The position numbers and the translations under genes were made by a program. DNA of 16,532 nt, taken from positions 1 to 16,532 of the forward strand of contig URCT01000055.1 of assembly GCA_900546385.1 (NCBI GenBank). The letters are read 5' to 3'. Source of the DNA: an uncultured Eubacteriales bacterium. Its GTDB lineage: Bacteria > Bacillota > Clostridia > Oscillospirales > CAG-382. Shown here one piece after another: positions 1 through 7,141 of the stretch; the first letter of the stretch is position 1; the number at the start of each line of letters is the position of its first letter. The notes beneath the pieces are model-generated. The model saw only the letters and a list, made by a program, of their open reading frames with translations. It did no database searches and was not told the origin of the DNA.

Positions 1-1168
1 CCAGTTCACGGGTGGTGATGGAGATATCCACGTCGGGGATATTGTCGCCCGCTGCGCTCATGTCGTCGCGGCCGATCTCGAACTTCTTGGCCGTACAGGG
101 CATCACGCTGACGCTGACGATCTTCTTAGGATCAATGCCCATCTTCTCAGCAAAATAGGTCTTTAATGTTGCTCCGAACATCTGCTGTGGAGACTTGCAG
201 CTTGAAAGGTTGTCGATGAATTCAGGATAATAATGTTCGCAGAACTTGACCCATCCGGGCGAGCAGGACGTGATAAGCGGAAGCTTGCCGCCGTTGTTGA
301 CACGGTCAAGAAGCTCGGTTGCTTCTTCCATGATTGTAAGGTCTGCCGTGACGTTGGTGTCGTATACACCGGCAAAGCCGAGACGTTTTAACGCAGCAAC
401 CATTTTGCCGGTTACAAGCGTGCCGACCGGCATACCGAAGCATTCGCCTAAGGTCGCACGGATCGAAGGAGCGGTGTGAACAATGACGTGCTTGGTCTTG
501 TCGGCAAGAGCGTCCCAAACCTTTTGGGTGTCGTCCACTTCGGTGAGCGCACCGGTCGGACATACCGTGATGCACTGACCGCAGGCAACGCAGGCAACTT
601 CGTCAAGCTTCAGCTCGAATGCACAGCCAATATGGGTCTTAAAGCCGCGTTCGTTGGTACCGATGACGGCAACAGCCTGGTTCTTGTCGCAGACAGCAAC
701 GCAGCGGCGGCAAAGCACACACTTGTTGTTGTCGCGGATGAGGTGGGGCATAGAGGTGTCCTTTTCGTAATGAATGGTAGCACCTTCATATTTGTGTTCA
801 TCTTCCACACCGTAGTCGGCGCACAGCTTTTGGAATTCGCATTCGCCGTTCTTTGCACAGGAAAGACACTTCTTATCGTGGTTGGAGAGAAGAAGCTCCA
901 ACGTCAGCTTTCTGGATTTTAAGACAGCCGGGCTGTGCGTCATAATCTCCGTGCCTTCGCGGTCAAGAGGATAAACACAGGCGGCGACAAGGCTTCTTGC
1001 GCCCTTGACTTCCACAACGCAGATACGGCAGGCGCCGATCTCGTTGATCTCTTTGAGATAGCAGAGAGTCGGGATCTCAATTCCCACGCTCTTGCAGGCT
1101 TCGAGAATCGTAGCACCCTTGCGGACACTGTATTCCTTGCCGTCGATAATAACGTTGATCATATCCAT
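1..1168 (-). CDS. hndD: [FeFe]-hydrogenase catalytic subunit HndD/HydA (C-terminus beyond window)
   Basis: This is the catalytic subunit of an NAD(P)-linked, probably electron-bifurcating [FeFe]-hydrogenase, which interconverts protons and H2 in the cytoplasm. The first 389 residues are visible. In order they show an N-terminal [2Fe-2S] domain (C36, C47, C50, C64), a His-Cys [4Fe-4S] site (H97, C101, C104, C110), a 2x[4Fe-4S] ferredoxin domain (C150/C153/C156/C160 and C193/C196/C199/C203), then the H-cluster domain with L1 TSCSPGW (residues 300-306) and L2 MPCTAKKFE (356-364). The L3 motif and C-terminus lie past base 1. The ATG at 1168 is preceded by AAGGAGG that overlaps the hndC stop, 15 nt upstream. 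The domain order matches the HndD/HydA subunits of trimeric or tetrameric hydrogenases. One oddity is that L1 has Ser where most enzymes have the second Cys of TSCCPGW. Confidence 0.95.
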   Translation of the reverse strand, partial: MDMINVIIDGKEYSVRKGATILEACKSVGIEIPTLCYLKEINEIGACRICVVEVKGARSLVAACVYPLDREGTEIMTHSPAVLKSRKLTLELLLSNHDKKCLSCAKNGECEFQKLCADYGVEDEHKYEGATIHYEKDTSMPHLIRDNNKCVLCRRCVAVCDKNQAVAVIGTNERGFKTHIGCAFELKLDEVACVACGQCITVCPTGALTEVDDTQKVWDALADKTKHVIVHTAPSIRATLGECFGMPVGTLVTGKMVAALKRLGFAGVYDTNVTADLTIMEEATELLDRVNNGGKLPLITSCSPGWVKFCEHYYPEFIDNLSSCKSPQQMFGATLKTYFAEKMGIDPKKIVSVSVMPCTAKKFEIGRDDMSAAGDNIPDVDISITTREL

Positions 1169-1183
1169 TTTCGGTTATCCTCC

Positions 1184-2983
1184 TTATTTCTTGACAATCG
1201 CGCCGAAGTTGCAGTTGGTCATGCAGACGCCGCACTTAATGCACTTAGCCGGATCGATGGTATGCGGTACCTTGACTTCGCCGCTGATTGCGCCGACAGG
1301 ACAGTTTCTCTTACATTTCGTACAGCCCTTGCACTTGTCGGGATCGATGCTGAACGAGAGAAGATCCTTGCAGACGCCTGCCGGACAGGTCTTGTCCACA
1401 ATGTGAGCAATGTATTCGTCGCGGAAATAGCGGAGCGTGGAAAGAACCGGGTTCGGAGCTGTCTGACCGAGACCGCACAGAGAGTTCTGCTTGATGTGGT
1501 AGCAAAGCTCTTCAAGCTTGTCGAGGTCTTCCATTTCACCCTTGCCGCTGGTGATCTTTTCAAGGATTTCGAGCAGACGGCGTGTACCGACGCGGCACGG
1601 AGAACATTTACCGCAGGATTCGTCAACCGTGAATTTGAGGAAGAACTTGGCGATATCCACCATGCAGTTGTCCTCGTCCATAACGATAAGTCCGCCTGAA
1701 CCCATCATGGAGCCGATGGCAATCAGGTTATCGTAGTCGATCGGCGTGTCGATGAGGGAAGCCGGAATGCATCCGCCGGAAGGACCGCCGGTTTGGGCTG
1801 CCTTGAACTTCTTGCCGTTCGGAATGCCGCCGCCGATTTCTTCAATGATCTCGCGAAGCGTCGTACCCATCGGGATTTCAACAAGACCGGTGTGCTTGAT
1901 CTTACCGCCGAGGGCGAATACCTTCGTACCCTTGCTCTTTTCGGTACCCATGGAGGCAAACCATTCAGCGCCGTTTAAGATGATCTGCGGAATGTTGGCA
2001 TACGTTTCAACGTTGTTTAAGATGGTCGGCTTGCCGAATAAGCCTTTTTCAGCCGGGAACGGAGGACGCGGACGCGGTTCGCCGCGGTGACCTTCGATGG
2101 AGGTCATCAGAGCGGTTTCTTCGCCGCAGACGAATGCGCCAGCACCGAGACGAAGCTCAAGGTCGAAATCAAAGCCGGTTCCGAAAATGTCTTTGCCTAA
2201 GAGGCCGTATTCACGTGCCTGCTTAATGGCGATTTCAAGACGATGTACGGCGATCGGGTATTCGGCACGAACGTAGATATAACCCTGCGAAGCACCGATT
2301 GCATAGCCGGCAATGGCCATTGCTTCGATAACGGCGTGCGGGTCGCCTTCGAGAACCGAACGGTCCATGAACGCACCCGGGTCGCCTTCGTCGGCGTTGC
2401 AGCAGACATATTTCTGCCCGCCTTTGACGAGATCTTTGGCAAGCTGCCATTTACGGCCGGTCGGGAAGCCGCCGCCGCCGCGTCCGCGAAGTCCGGAATC
2501 AAGGACGCATTTGATAACGTCGTCCGGCGTCATTTCGGTAAGTACCTTGCCGAGTGCGGAGTAACCGTCGGTAGCGATGTATTCTTCGATGTTTTCCGGG
2601 TCGATAACGCCGCAGTTACGCAGAGCAACACGCTTTTGCTTCTTGTAGAAGCGCGTTTCACCGAGAGCGACCGGTTCGTCGTCTTCCTTGTCAACAGCCG
2701 GGTCATTGTAAACGAGTCTTTCGACAACGCGACCCTTTAACAGGTGTTCTTCAACGATTTCGGGAATATCCTCGGCCTTCACGCAGCTGTAGAAGGTTCC
2801 TTCCGGATAAACGATCATGACGGGACCCAAAGCGCACAGACCGAAGCAGCCGGTCGAAACGATTTTGATTTCGTCGGTGAGACCGTTTTTGGCAAGCTCT
2901 TCAACAAGCTTTTCCTTGACGGCTCCGCTGCCGGAAGATGTGCAGCCGGTACCGGCGCAGATCAGAACATGTGAACGTATCAT
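1184..2983 (-). CDS. hndC: NuoF-like flavin subunit of the bifurcating hydrogenase (HndC/HydB)
   Basis: The 599-residue protein is the NAD(P)H- and FMN-binding electron-input/output subunit that partners hndD. It has an N-terminal thioredoxin-fold [2Fe-2S] region (C9, C14, C46, C50), a NuoF core with the glycine-rich nucleotide/FMN loop GLRGRGGGGFPTG (164-176), the NuoF [4Fe-4S] site (C457, C460, C463, C503), and a C-terminal 2x[4Fe-4S] ferredoxin domain (C551/554/557/561 and C581/584/587/591). This extended form is characteristic of HydB/HndC rather than complex I NuoF, and the length fits. The ATG start follows GGAGGAAAATATA. Gaps to its neighbours are 19 nt (hndB) and 15 nt (hndD), so translation is likely coupled. 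By homology the FMN is the expected bifurcation site, but that is not visible in the sequence. Confidence 0.96.
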   Translation of the reverse strand: MIRSHVLICAGTGCTSSGSGAVKEKLVEELAKNGLTDEIKIVSTGCFGLCALGPVMIVYPEGTFYSCVKAEDIPEIVEEHLLKGRVVERLVYNDPAVDKEDDEPVALGETRFYKKQKRVALRNCGVIDPENIEEYIATDGYSALGKVLTEMTPDDVIKCVLDSGLRGRGGGGFPTGRKWQLAKDLVKGGQKYVCCNADEGDPGAFMDRSVLEGDPHAVIEAMAIAGYAIGASQGYIYVRAEYPIAVHRLEIAIKQAREYGLLGKDIFGTGFDFDLELRLGAGAFVCGEETALMTSIEGHRGEPRPRPPFPAEKGLFGKPTILNNVETYANIPQIILNGAEWFASMGTEKSKGTKVFALGGKIKHTGLVEIPMGTTLREIIEEIGGGIPNGKKFKAAQTGGPSGGCIPASLIDTPIDYDNLIAIGSMMGSGGLIVMDEDNCMVDIAKFFLKFTVDESCGKCSPCRVGTRRLLEILEKITSGKGEMEDLDKLEELCYHIKQNSLCGLGQTAPNPVLSTLRYFRDEYIAHIVDKTCPAGVCKDLLSFSIDPDKCKGCTKCKRNCPVGAISGEVKVPHTIDPAKCIKCGVCMTNCNFGAIVKK

Positions 2984-3002
2984 TATATTTTCCTCCGTTA
3001 TG

Positions 3003-3371
3003 TTATGCGTTTTCTTTTAAGGTGAACTCAGCGACCGGCTTGCCGTTTTTGATGTGTTCTTCCACAACGCGCTTAGCCTTGTCGGGCGTCATCTTGACGT
3101 AGGTGACCTTTTCCTTGCCGCTCTGGTAGACCTCAACGATCGGTTCATACTGGCAAATGCCGATGCAGCCGGTCTGGGTAACGGTGGCGGTTTCGGAAAG
3201 ACCCATGGCGTTTACTTCTTCCACAAGTGCGTTGAGAACCGGTCTTGCACCGGCGGCAATGCCGCAGGTCGCCATGCCGACAACGATGCGGATGTCGTTG
3301 GTACCTTCACGAAGGGAAACCTTATCCTTCATGCGGTTGCGGATTTCAGCAAGTTCTGCTAATGTTTTCAT
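3003..3371 (-). CDS. hndB: HndB-like small thioredoxin-fold subunit
   Basis: This 122-residue protein matches the small HndB subunit of tetrameric NADP-reducing hydrogenases. It carries the family signature MATCGIAAGARP (residues 33-44) and a second site TQTGCIGICQYEP (65-77). Only three Cys are present (C36, C69, C73). The position that would be the second Cys of a canonical thioredoxin-like [2Fe-2S] pair is Gly41. Cluster binding is therefore not certain, and as I recall this pattern is common in the HndB family. The ATG start is preceded by AGGAAGG. The gene sits 29 nt after the GHKL ATPase gene and 19 nt before hndC, so it rejoins the structural genes after the six-gene insertion. Confidence 0.88.
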   Translation of the reverse strand: MKTLAELAEIRNRMKDKVSLREGTNDIRIVVGMATCGIAAGARPVLNALVEEVNAMGLSETATVTQTGCIGICQYEPIVEVYQSGKEKVTYVKMTPDKAKRVVEEHIKNGKPVAEFTLKENA

Positions 3372-3400
3372 AATAGCAAATTCCTTCCTATAAGATAAAT

Positions 3401-3958
3401 TTAATTTGTTGACTCTTGGTATTGTTCTTTGAGATAATCGCGTATCCAGACTAAGACCTCCGGACAGTCGAGCGGCACACCGTCAAGCGTTTCCTTGAAC
3501 ACGGCAGAATCCGCCTCAACCCGTTTTCCGTTCGGTAAAATATGCAAGAACCGGATATCATAATCGCGGCAGTTCTGAAACAGCGTGCAGAGCGTCGAAA
3601 CGATGTCACCGAGCGGCGTGAAGTCCACATGATTTTTGAAAAAGACCGCCGTCGTGGTCGTTCCGTGGTGAACCGGGTCATCCTTTTCGGAAACCGAGGT
3701 GATTTCGAGATGTCCGCCGGTTTGTTCGGCAGCCAAACGAAACAGAGGAATCCCAAGGCCGACCTTGCGCGTTTTGCGCGTGGTGCAGAACGGATCGGTG
3801 ACGCTTGCAAGAAGCTCTTTTGACATACCGCAGCCGTTGTCGGAAACGGAAATGATCATTTGCTCTTCGGTTTCCCGAATGGTGATCTCAGTCAATTTCG
3901 CACCGGCGGTAATGGAATTTTGCGCAATGTCGAGGATGTTGAGCGAAAGCTCTTTCAT
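3401..3958 (-). CDS. GHKL (histidine-kinase-type) ATP-binding protein without a phosphoacceptor domain
   Basis: The 185-residue protein is little more than an HATPase_c domain. It has an N-box with LDIAQNSITAGA (9-20, key N14), a G1 box SDNGCGM (39-45), an F-box-like DPFCTTRKT (55-63) and a G2 box VGLGIPLFRL (66-75). Residues about 100-185 form an extra C-terminal region I cannot assign. There is no sensor domain, membrane segment, dimerisation helix or phosphoacceptor His, so it is not a complete sensor kinase. The ORF can be extended upstream, but the ATG at 3958 has a good AAGGAG site and the extension would run into the PHP gene in another frame. It lies 16 nt after the PHP gene and 29 nt before hndB. 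The context suggests a signalling role in the hydrogenase operon, with target unknown. Confidence 0.88.
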   Translation of the reverse strand: MKELSLNILDIAQNSITAGAKLTEITIRETEEQMIISVSDNGCGMSKELLASVTDPFCTTRKTRKVGLGIPLFRLAAEQTGGHLEITSVSEKDDPVHHGTTTTAVFFKNHVDFTPLGDIVSTLCTLFQNCRDYDIRFLHILPNGKRVEADSAVFKETLDGVPLDCPEVLVWIRDYLKEQYQESTN

Positions 3959-3974
3959 GCGAATGTCTCCTTGC

Positions 3975-4709
3975 TTACGGATGGTTGATTTTTTCAAATA
4001 AGGCTTTTCGTATGGAAACGGACGAATCGTCGGAACCATCAAGCTCGATGAATTCCTCGGCTTCGTGAATGTCCCAAAGATAGTGCGCATCGGAGTTCGA
4101 CAAAAACGTGCAGCCGTCAAGAGCCGGATGTGCGGCCTTTAGGGCGTCCGCCGCGGAAGCGTCCGAAAGCTCGGCATAGGAAAACGCCGGCGTTTCCGGA
4201 AAGGTTCCCAAAATGCCGATGATGCCGTTTGCCTGCTTGTCGATGTGCGCCGGCATGACAAACGCACCATAGCTTCTTGCAAGGCTTACTGCCGTTTCAA
4301 GGTCAAGCGCGGTCGCGTTGATGAGAAGAAACTCTTCTTCGCCGATTTTTTCGTCATTTTCATCCAAAATCAGCTGTTCGCCGAAAATGTGCGGCTTGTT
4401 TTTGATCGGAAACCGATGCTTTTCCACTTCGGCCGAAAATCCGAGAGCTGCGTCGAGATACTCGAACAGGCAGACAAGATGGATTTCTTCGGAGGTGGTT
4501 AACTCCATGCCGGCGATGCCGACAATGCCGTTTTTCTCACAGGCTGCAAGAAAAGCCGGACAGTTTTTGGAAGAATTGTGATCGGTAAGAGCCGCAATCT
4601 GCAAGCCTTTGAGCGACGCCATGCCGGCCATGTTGTTGGGCGTCATGTCGTTGTCGCCGCAGGGCGAAAGACAGGAATGCAGATGCAGGTCATAAAAAAG
4701 CTTACGCAT
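3975..4709 (-). CDS. PHP-domain metal-dependent hydrolase in the hydrogenase operon
   Basis: The 244-residue protein belongs to the PHP phosphoesterase superfamily. The metal-binding motifs are complete and in order: DLHLH (7-11), LTDHN (41-45), the E69 region, H77, then AHID and SDAH in the second half. PHP proteins typically hydrolyse phosphoester bonds using a trinuclear metal site; the substrate here cannot be read from sequence. The ATG at 4709 overlaps the stop of the upstream DRTGG gene (shared ATGCGTAA), which decides the start against a longer in-frame extension. It belongs to the gene set inserted between hndA and hndB, next to two ATP-binding proteins and an H-cluster protein. A nucleotide or phospho-signal hydrolase is a reasonable but unproven role. 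Confidence 0.9.
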   Translation of the reverse strand: MRKLFYDLHLHSCLSPCGDNDMTPNNMAGMASLKGLQIAALTDHNSSKNCPAFLAACEKNGIVGIAGMELTTSEEIHLVCLFEYLDAALGFSAEVEKHRFPIKNKPHIFGEQLILDENDEKIGEEEFLLINATALDLETAVSLARSYGAFVMPAHIDKQANGIIGILGTFPETPAFSYAELSDASAADALKAAHPALDGCTFLSNSDAHYLWDIHEAEEFIELDGSDDSSVSIRKALFEKINHP

Positions 4710-5049
4710 TTGGTTCAAGCAAGCGCGAAAGCTGTGCGCAAACCGTGTAGCTGTCAAGCGCGCTTCGGAGAACGTTGATCTCTTTGTCCTTGGCGGTCGA
4801 GAGAAATTCTTCCTCCACCTCGGCGTTTTCGCAGATAACGACCGTGGAAACGTCGATGAGCGATGCAACGGCAAGCACGTTTTTGTTGGTCATGATGGTG
4901 ACCCAGACGTTGTCGGCCTTTGCGTGTCCCATGACCCAGCTTAACAAGTCCGAACAATACGCACCGTGCGGCACGCGGTCAGGAGCGGGCAGAGCTAACA
5001 CTTCGGCTTTTAATGCCTGTGCCAGCGTGTTAACGGTCAGGTTTGTCAC
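4702..5049 (-). CDS. DRTGG-domain protein, copy 2 (GTG start)
   Basis: This small protein of 115 residues begins VTNLTVNTLAQAL at a GTG codon. The GTG is preceded by GAGG nine nt upstream and lies inside the end of the H-cluster gene, a 20-nt overlap. A longer ATG-started reading exists but would overlap further and adds residues unlike the family. The sequence aligns along most of its length with the other small protein at 6774-7127 (N-terminal leucine-rich helix, a hydrophobic IMTNKNVLAVASLIDVS strand-turn, then a conserved acidic stretch). Both resemble the DRTGG domain found attached to phosphotransacetylase-type and CBS-domain proteins, which is regarded as a regulatory, possibly nucleotide-binding fold. 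Its role here is unknown. Overlap on both sides implies tight translational coupling to the sensor-like hydrogenase and the PHP protein. Confidence 0.75.
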   Translation of the reverse strand: MTNLTVNTLAQALKAEVLALPAPDRVPHGAYCSDLLSWVMGHAKADNVWVTIMTNKNVLAVASLIDVSTVVICENAEVEEEFLSTAKDKEINVLRSALDSYTVCAQLSRLLEPNA

Positions 5050-6343
5050 TCGGGCATACCTCGCTTTCGTCGTTCGAATCGCTTTTGTAGAGGGATTCAA
5101 CGATTTCTCTCATTTTAACAATGCAGCTTTCGTAAGATGCCTCGCCGGTCACCACGTCTTGCGCGAATGCCCGACAGGTCGGGGAGCCGCAGGAGCCGCA
5201 GTCAAGTCCCGGCAGTGTTTTGCGGATGGACTCGATTTCCGCCAAAAGCGACATGGCTTTGGCACGGTCATCGTCTAACGTCACCGGGCTGTATCGCAGC
5301 TTTTCGGTCATGCGGCAAGCGGACGGAAGCGTATCGCCGTTTTCGTTCGGCCTGTTCTGCGTGACCGGCAGATACCGGCGAAGGTTTTGCAGCTTAACAC
5401 GCGCAATGTAGGGGTTTTCTACAGTCATTACGCCGCCGACGCAGCCGCCGGGACAGGCGTTGAGTTCGATGAATTCCAAACAGGGAAAATCGCCGTTTTC
5501 GATCTTGTCGAGCACATCGATGACATTTTCAATGCCATCCGCGGCAAGATATTTGTCGTTGAGGAGTGCCGAACCTTCGCCGCCGCTTGCAGCCCAGCTC
5601 ACGCCGACCATGCCGACGCGTGAAACGGGAACTTCGGCTTGCTCTTTTTTCATGACATCTAACAGCTTGAAATATACGTCGCTTAAGGAAACCACATAGT
5701 CGATTTCTGCGGCGGCATTGTCAAAATTGTTTTTAACATAACTGACCTTTGCCGGACACGGAGAAATAAAGACGGTGCGGATATCCTCATCGGCTAACTC
5801 CGGATGAAGCGCTTTTGCCTCTTTTTTGGCTTCGGCAGCTGCCAATAAAACAGGCGGCAGAAGCGGAATGACGTTGTCGCATAAAAATGGGAAACGAAGA
5901 GAAATCAGGCGCGTTACCACCGGACAGGCACTGCTGATGACAGGCCGCGGAACGGGATTGGTTCGTAAATACCGGCGTGTGTATTCGGTGACAAGCTCCG
6001 CGGCGCGCGCCACCTCGTAAACATAGCCGAATCCGAGGTCATAAAGACCTTGGAGAATGTAATCGATATCATCTAAATTCTCGAATTGACCGTACAGCGT
6101 CGGAGGCGGCAGGGCAATCAAAAATTTATCTTTCGGAAGCTCCGAAAATTTATCGTAAATTGCTTTTTTTGCTTTTTGATGACAGCGGCGAATGCATTCA
6201 CCGCAGTCAATGCAGCGTCGCGGATCGATTTTCGCGTGTCCGTCCTTAATGCGGATAGCCTCGGTCGGACATCGCTTCAAACAGATGGTACAGCCCGTAC
6301 ACTTTTCAATGTCGAGTGACACAGAGTGCTTGTAATCGGGCAT
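5030..6343 (-). CDS. Putative sensory [FeFe]-hydrogenase, group D-like (HydS-type)
   Basis: This 437-residue protein carries an H-cluster domain distinct from hndD. It has an N-terminal 2x[4Fe-4S] ferredoxin domain (C15/18/21/25 and C44/47/50/54) and three H-cluster loops altered from the catalytic consensus: L1 SSACP (138-141 with C140), L2 SPCPAK (194-199, C196) and L3 NACPGGC (295-301, C297 and C301). A C-terminal four-Cys Fe-S domain follows (C382, C385, C390, C407). All four H-cluster Cys ligands are kept, but the position of the proton-relay Cys is Ala139. From memory, this layout (no PAS domain, extra C-terminal cluster) fits the group D putative sensors such as that of Thermoanaerobacter mathranii. 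Its ATG has GAGGTG upstream, overlapping the previous stop. A role as H2 or redox sensor for the operon is inferred. Confidence 0.87.
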   Translation of the reverse strand: MPDYKHSVSLDIEKCTGCTICLKRCPTEAIRIKDGHAKIDPRRCIDCGECIRRCHQKAKKAIYDKFSELPKDKFLIALPPPTLYGQFENLDDIDYILQGLYDLGFGYVYEVARAAELVTEYTRRYLRTNPVPRPVISSACPVVTRLISLRFPFLCDNVIPLLPPVLLAAAEAKKEAKALHPELADEDIRTVFISPCPAKVSYVKNNFDNAAAEIDYVVSLSDVYFKLLDVMKKEQAEVPVSRVGMVGVSWAASGGEGSALLNDKYLAADGIENVIDVLDKIENGDFPCLEFIELNACPGGCVGGVMTVENPYIARVKLQNLRRYLPVTQNRPNENGDTLPSACRMTEKLRYSPVTLDDDRAKAMSLLAEIESIRKTLPGLDCGSCGSPTCRAFAQDVVTGEASYESCIVKMREIVESLYKSDSNDESEVCPSDKPDR

Positions 6344-6354
6344 CGGCTGTCACC

Positions 6355-6777
6355 TCAAATCCTTACTTTCATCGTGATTTTCGTACCTTTACCGAGCTCG
6401 GTCTCGATGTTCATCTCGTCCGTATAGCGTTTCATGTTGGGAAGCCCCATGCCGGCGCCAAACCCGAGCGCGCGGATATTGTCCGGCGCGGTGGAAAAGC
6501 CCTCTTGCATGGCAAGGGAAACATCCGCAATGCCCGGACCGTGGTCGGTCAAGACAATCGAAATGCTTTCCGGTTCCACAAAAACCTCCGCAATACCGCC
6601 GCCGGCATGAATGACCATGTTGATTTCTCCCTCATACATGGCAATGGACACACGGCGGATGGTTTCGGGCGAAATGCCGAGACTGCGTAAGTTTTTCTTA
6701 ACTTGGACGGACGCTTCACCGGCCGATGTGAAATTTTCACCGTCAACATCGTAACGGAACACAAGCGGCTCGCTCAT
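6355..6777 (-). CDS. RsbW/RsbT-like ATP-binding protein (anti-sigma-factor-type serine kinase fold)
   Basis: The 140-residue protein is a minimal HATPase of the anti-sigma-factor kind. It has an N-box EGEINMVIHA (49-58, key N53), a G1 box TDHGPGI (77-83), a G2 box GFGAGMGLPNM (105-115) and a final GKGTKI (129-134). Family members such as SpoIIAB, RsbW and RsbT bind ATP and act by partner-switching with STAS proteins or sigma factors. No STAS partner, sigma factor or PP2C phosphatase is visible nearby. The ATG at 6777 overlaps the stop of the upstream DRTGG gene as ATGA, with an AGAGGA site; a longer in-frame start is rejected on that basis. It lies 11 nt ahead of the sensor-like H-cluster gene. 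The pair may form a signal output, but this is inference. Confidence 0.88.
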   Translation of the reverse strand: MSEPLVFRYDVDGENFTSAGEASVQVKKNLRSLGISPETIRRVSIAMYEGEINMVIHAGGGIAEVFVEPESISIVLTDHGPGIADVSLAMQEGFSTAPDNIRALGFGAGMGLPNMKRYTDEMNIETELGKGTKITMKVRI

Positions 6778-7127
6778 AGCGTTTCCTCTTGGCTGGAAAG
6801 ACCGTGCGTATACAGCTTTCCGCAAGCTTCAAACATCCGAAGCTCGGTCGTCATGACAACAATTTCACAATCCTTGGCAAGCGAAAGCATTTCGTCCGAC
6901 GGCTCCTTGCCGCGTACAAAGACCACACAGTGCATATCCATCATTTCCGCCGTGCGGATGACCTGCGGATTGACAAGACCCGTTAAAAGCACCGCCTGGT
7001 TTTTGACAAACGCGAGCACATCGCTCATCATGTCGCTGCCGCAGGCGGAACAGACTTCGCTGTCAAGCAAATCCTCACAGCATAAAACCTTGGCGTTCAG
7101 TAATTCCGAGATCTGCGATATTTTCAT
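6774..7127 (-). CDS. DRTGG-domain protein, copy 1
   Basis: The 117-residue protein begins MKISQISELLNAKVL and is a paralogue of the protein at 4702-5049. The two share the N-terminal helix, a hydrophobic strand (VLLTGLVNPQVIRTAEMMD here), a central strand ending in an acidic loop, and a matching C-terminal helix. Several Cys are present (including an SACG near residues 27-30), but no convincing cluster motif is formed. The DRTGG assignment rests on overall pattern, since the DRTGG signature itself is degenerate. A GGAGG site sits five nt before the ATG. It is the first gene of the insertion after hndA, from which it is separated by 65 nt containing a hairpin. Function is unknown; a small-molecule-responsive regulatory domain is plausible. 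Confidence 0.75.
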   Translation of the reverse strand: MKISQISELLNAKVLCCEDLLDSEVCSACGSDMMSDVLAFVKNQAVLLTGLVNPQVIRTAEMMDMHCVVFVRGKEPSDEMLSLAKDCEIVVMTTELRMFEACGKLYTHGLSSQEETL

Positions 7128-7141
7128 AAGAACCTCCGTAA

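Noticed and set aside
935..1699. Long rightward open frame antisense to hndC and hndD
   Set aside because: It lies opposite two well-supported genes, has no ribosome binding site and no recognisable family; a shadow of the codon bias of the real genes.
3401..4120. Longer form of the GHKL ATPase starting at 4120
   Set aside because: The added 54 residues overlap the end of the PHP gene in another frame and do not resemble the family; the internal ATG has a good ribosome binding site.
3975..4874. Longer form of the PHP protein starting at 4874
   Set aside because: The extra residues are Arg/Ser-rich frame-shadow sequence of the DRTGG gene; the ATG at 4709 precedes the DLHLH motif directly.
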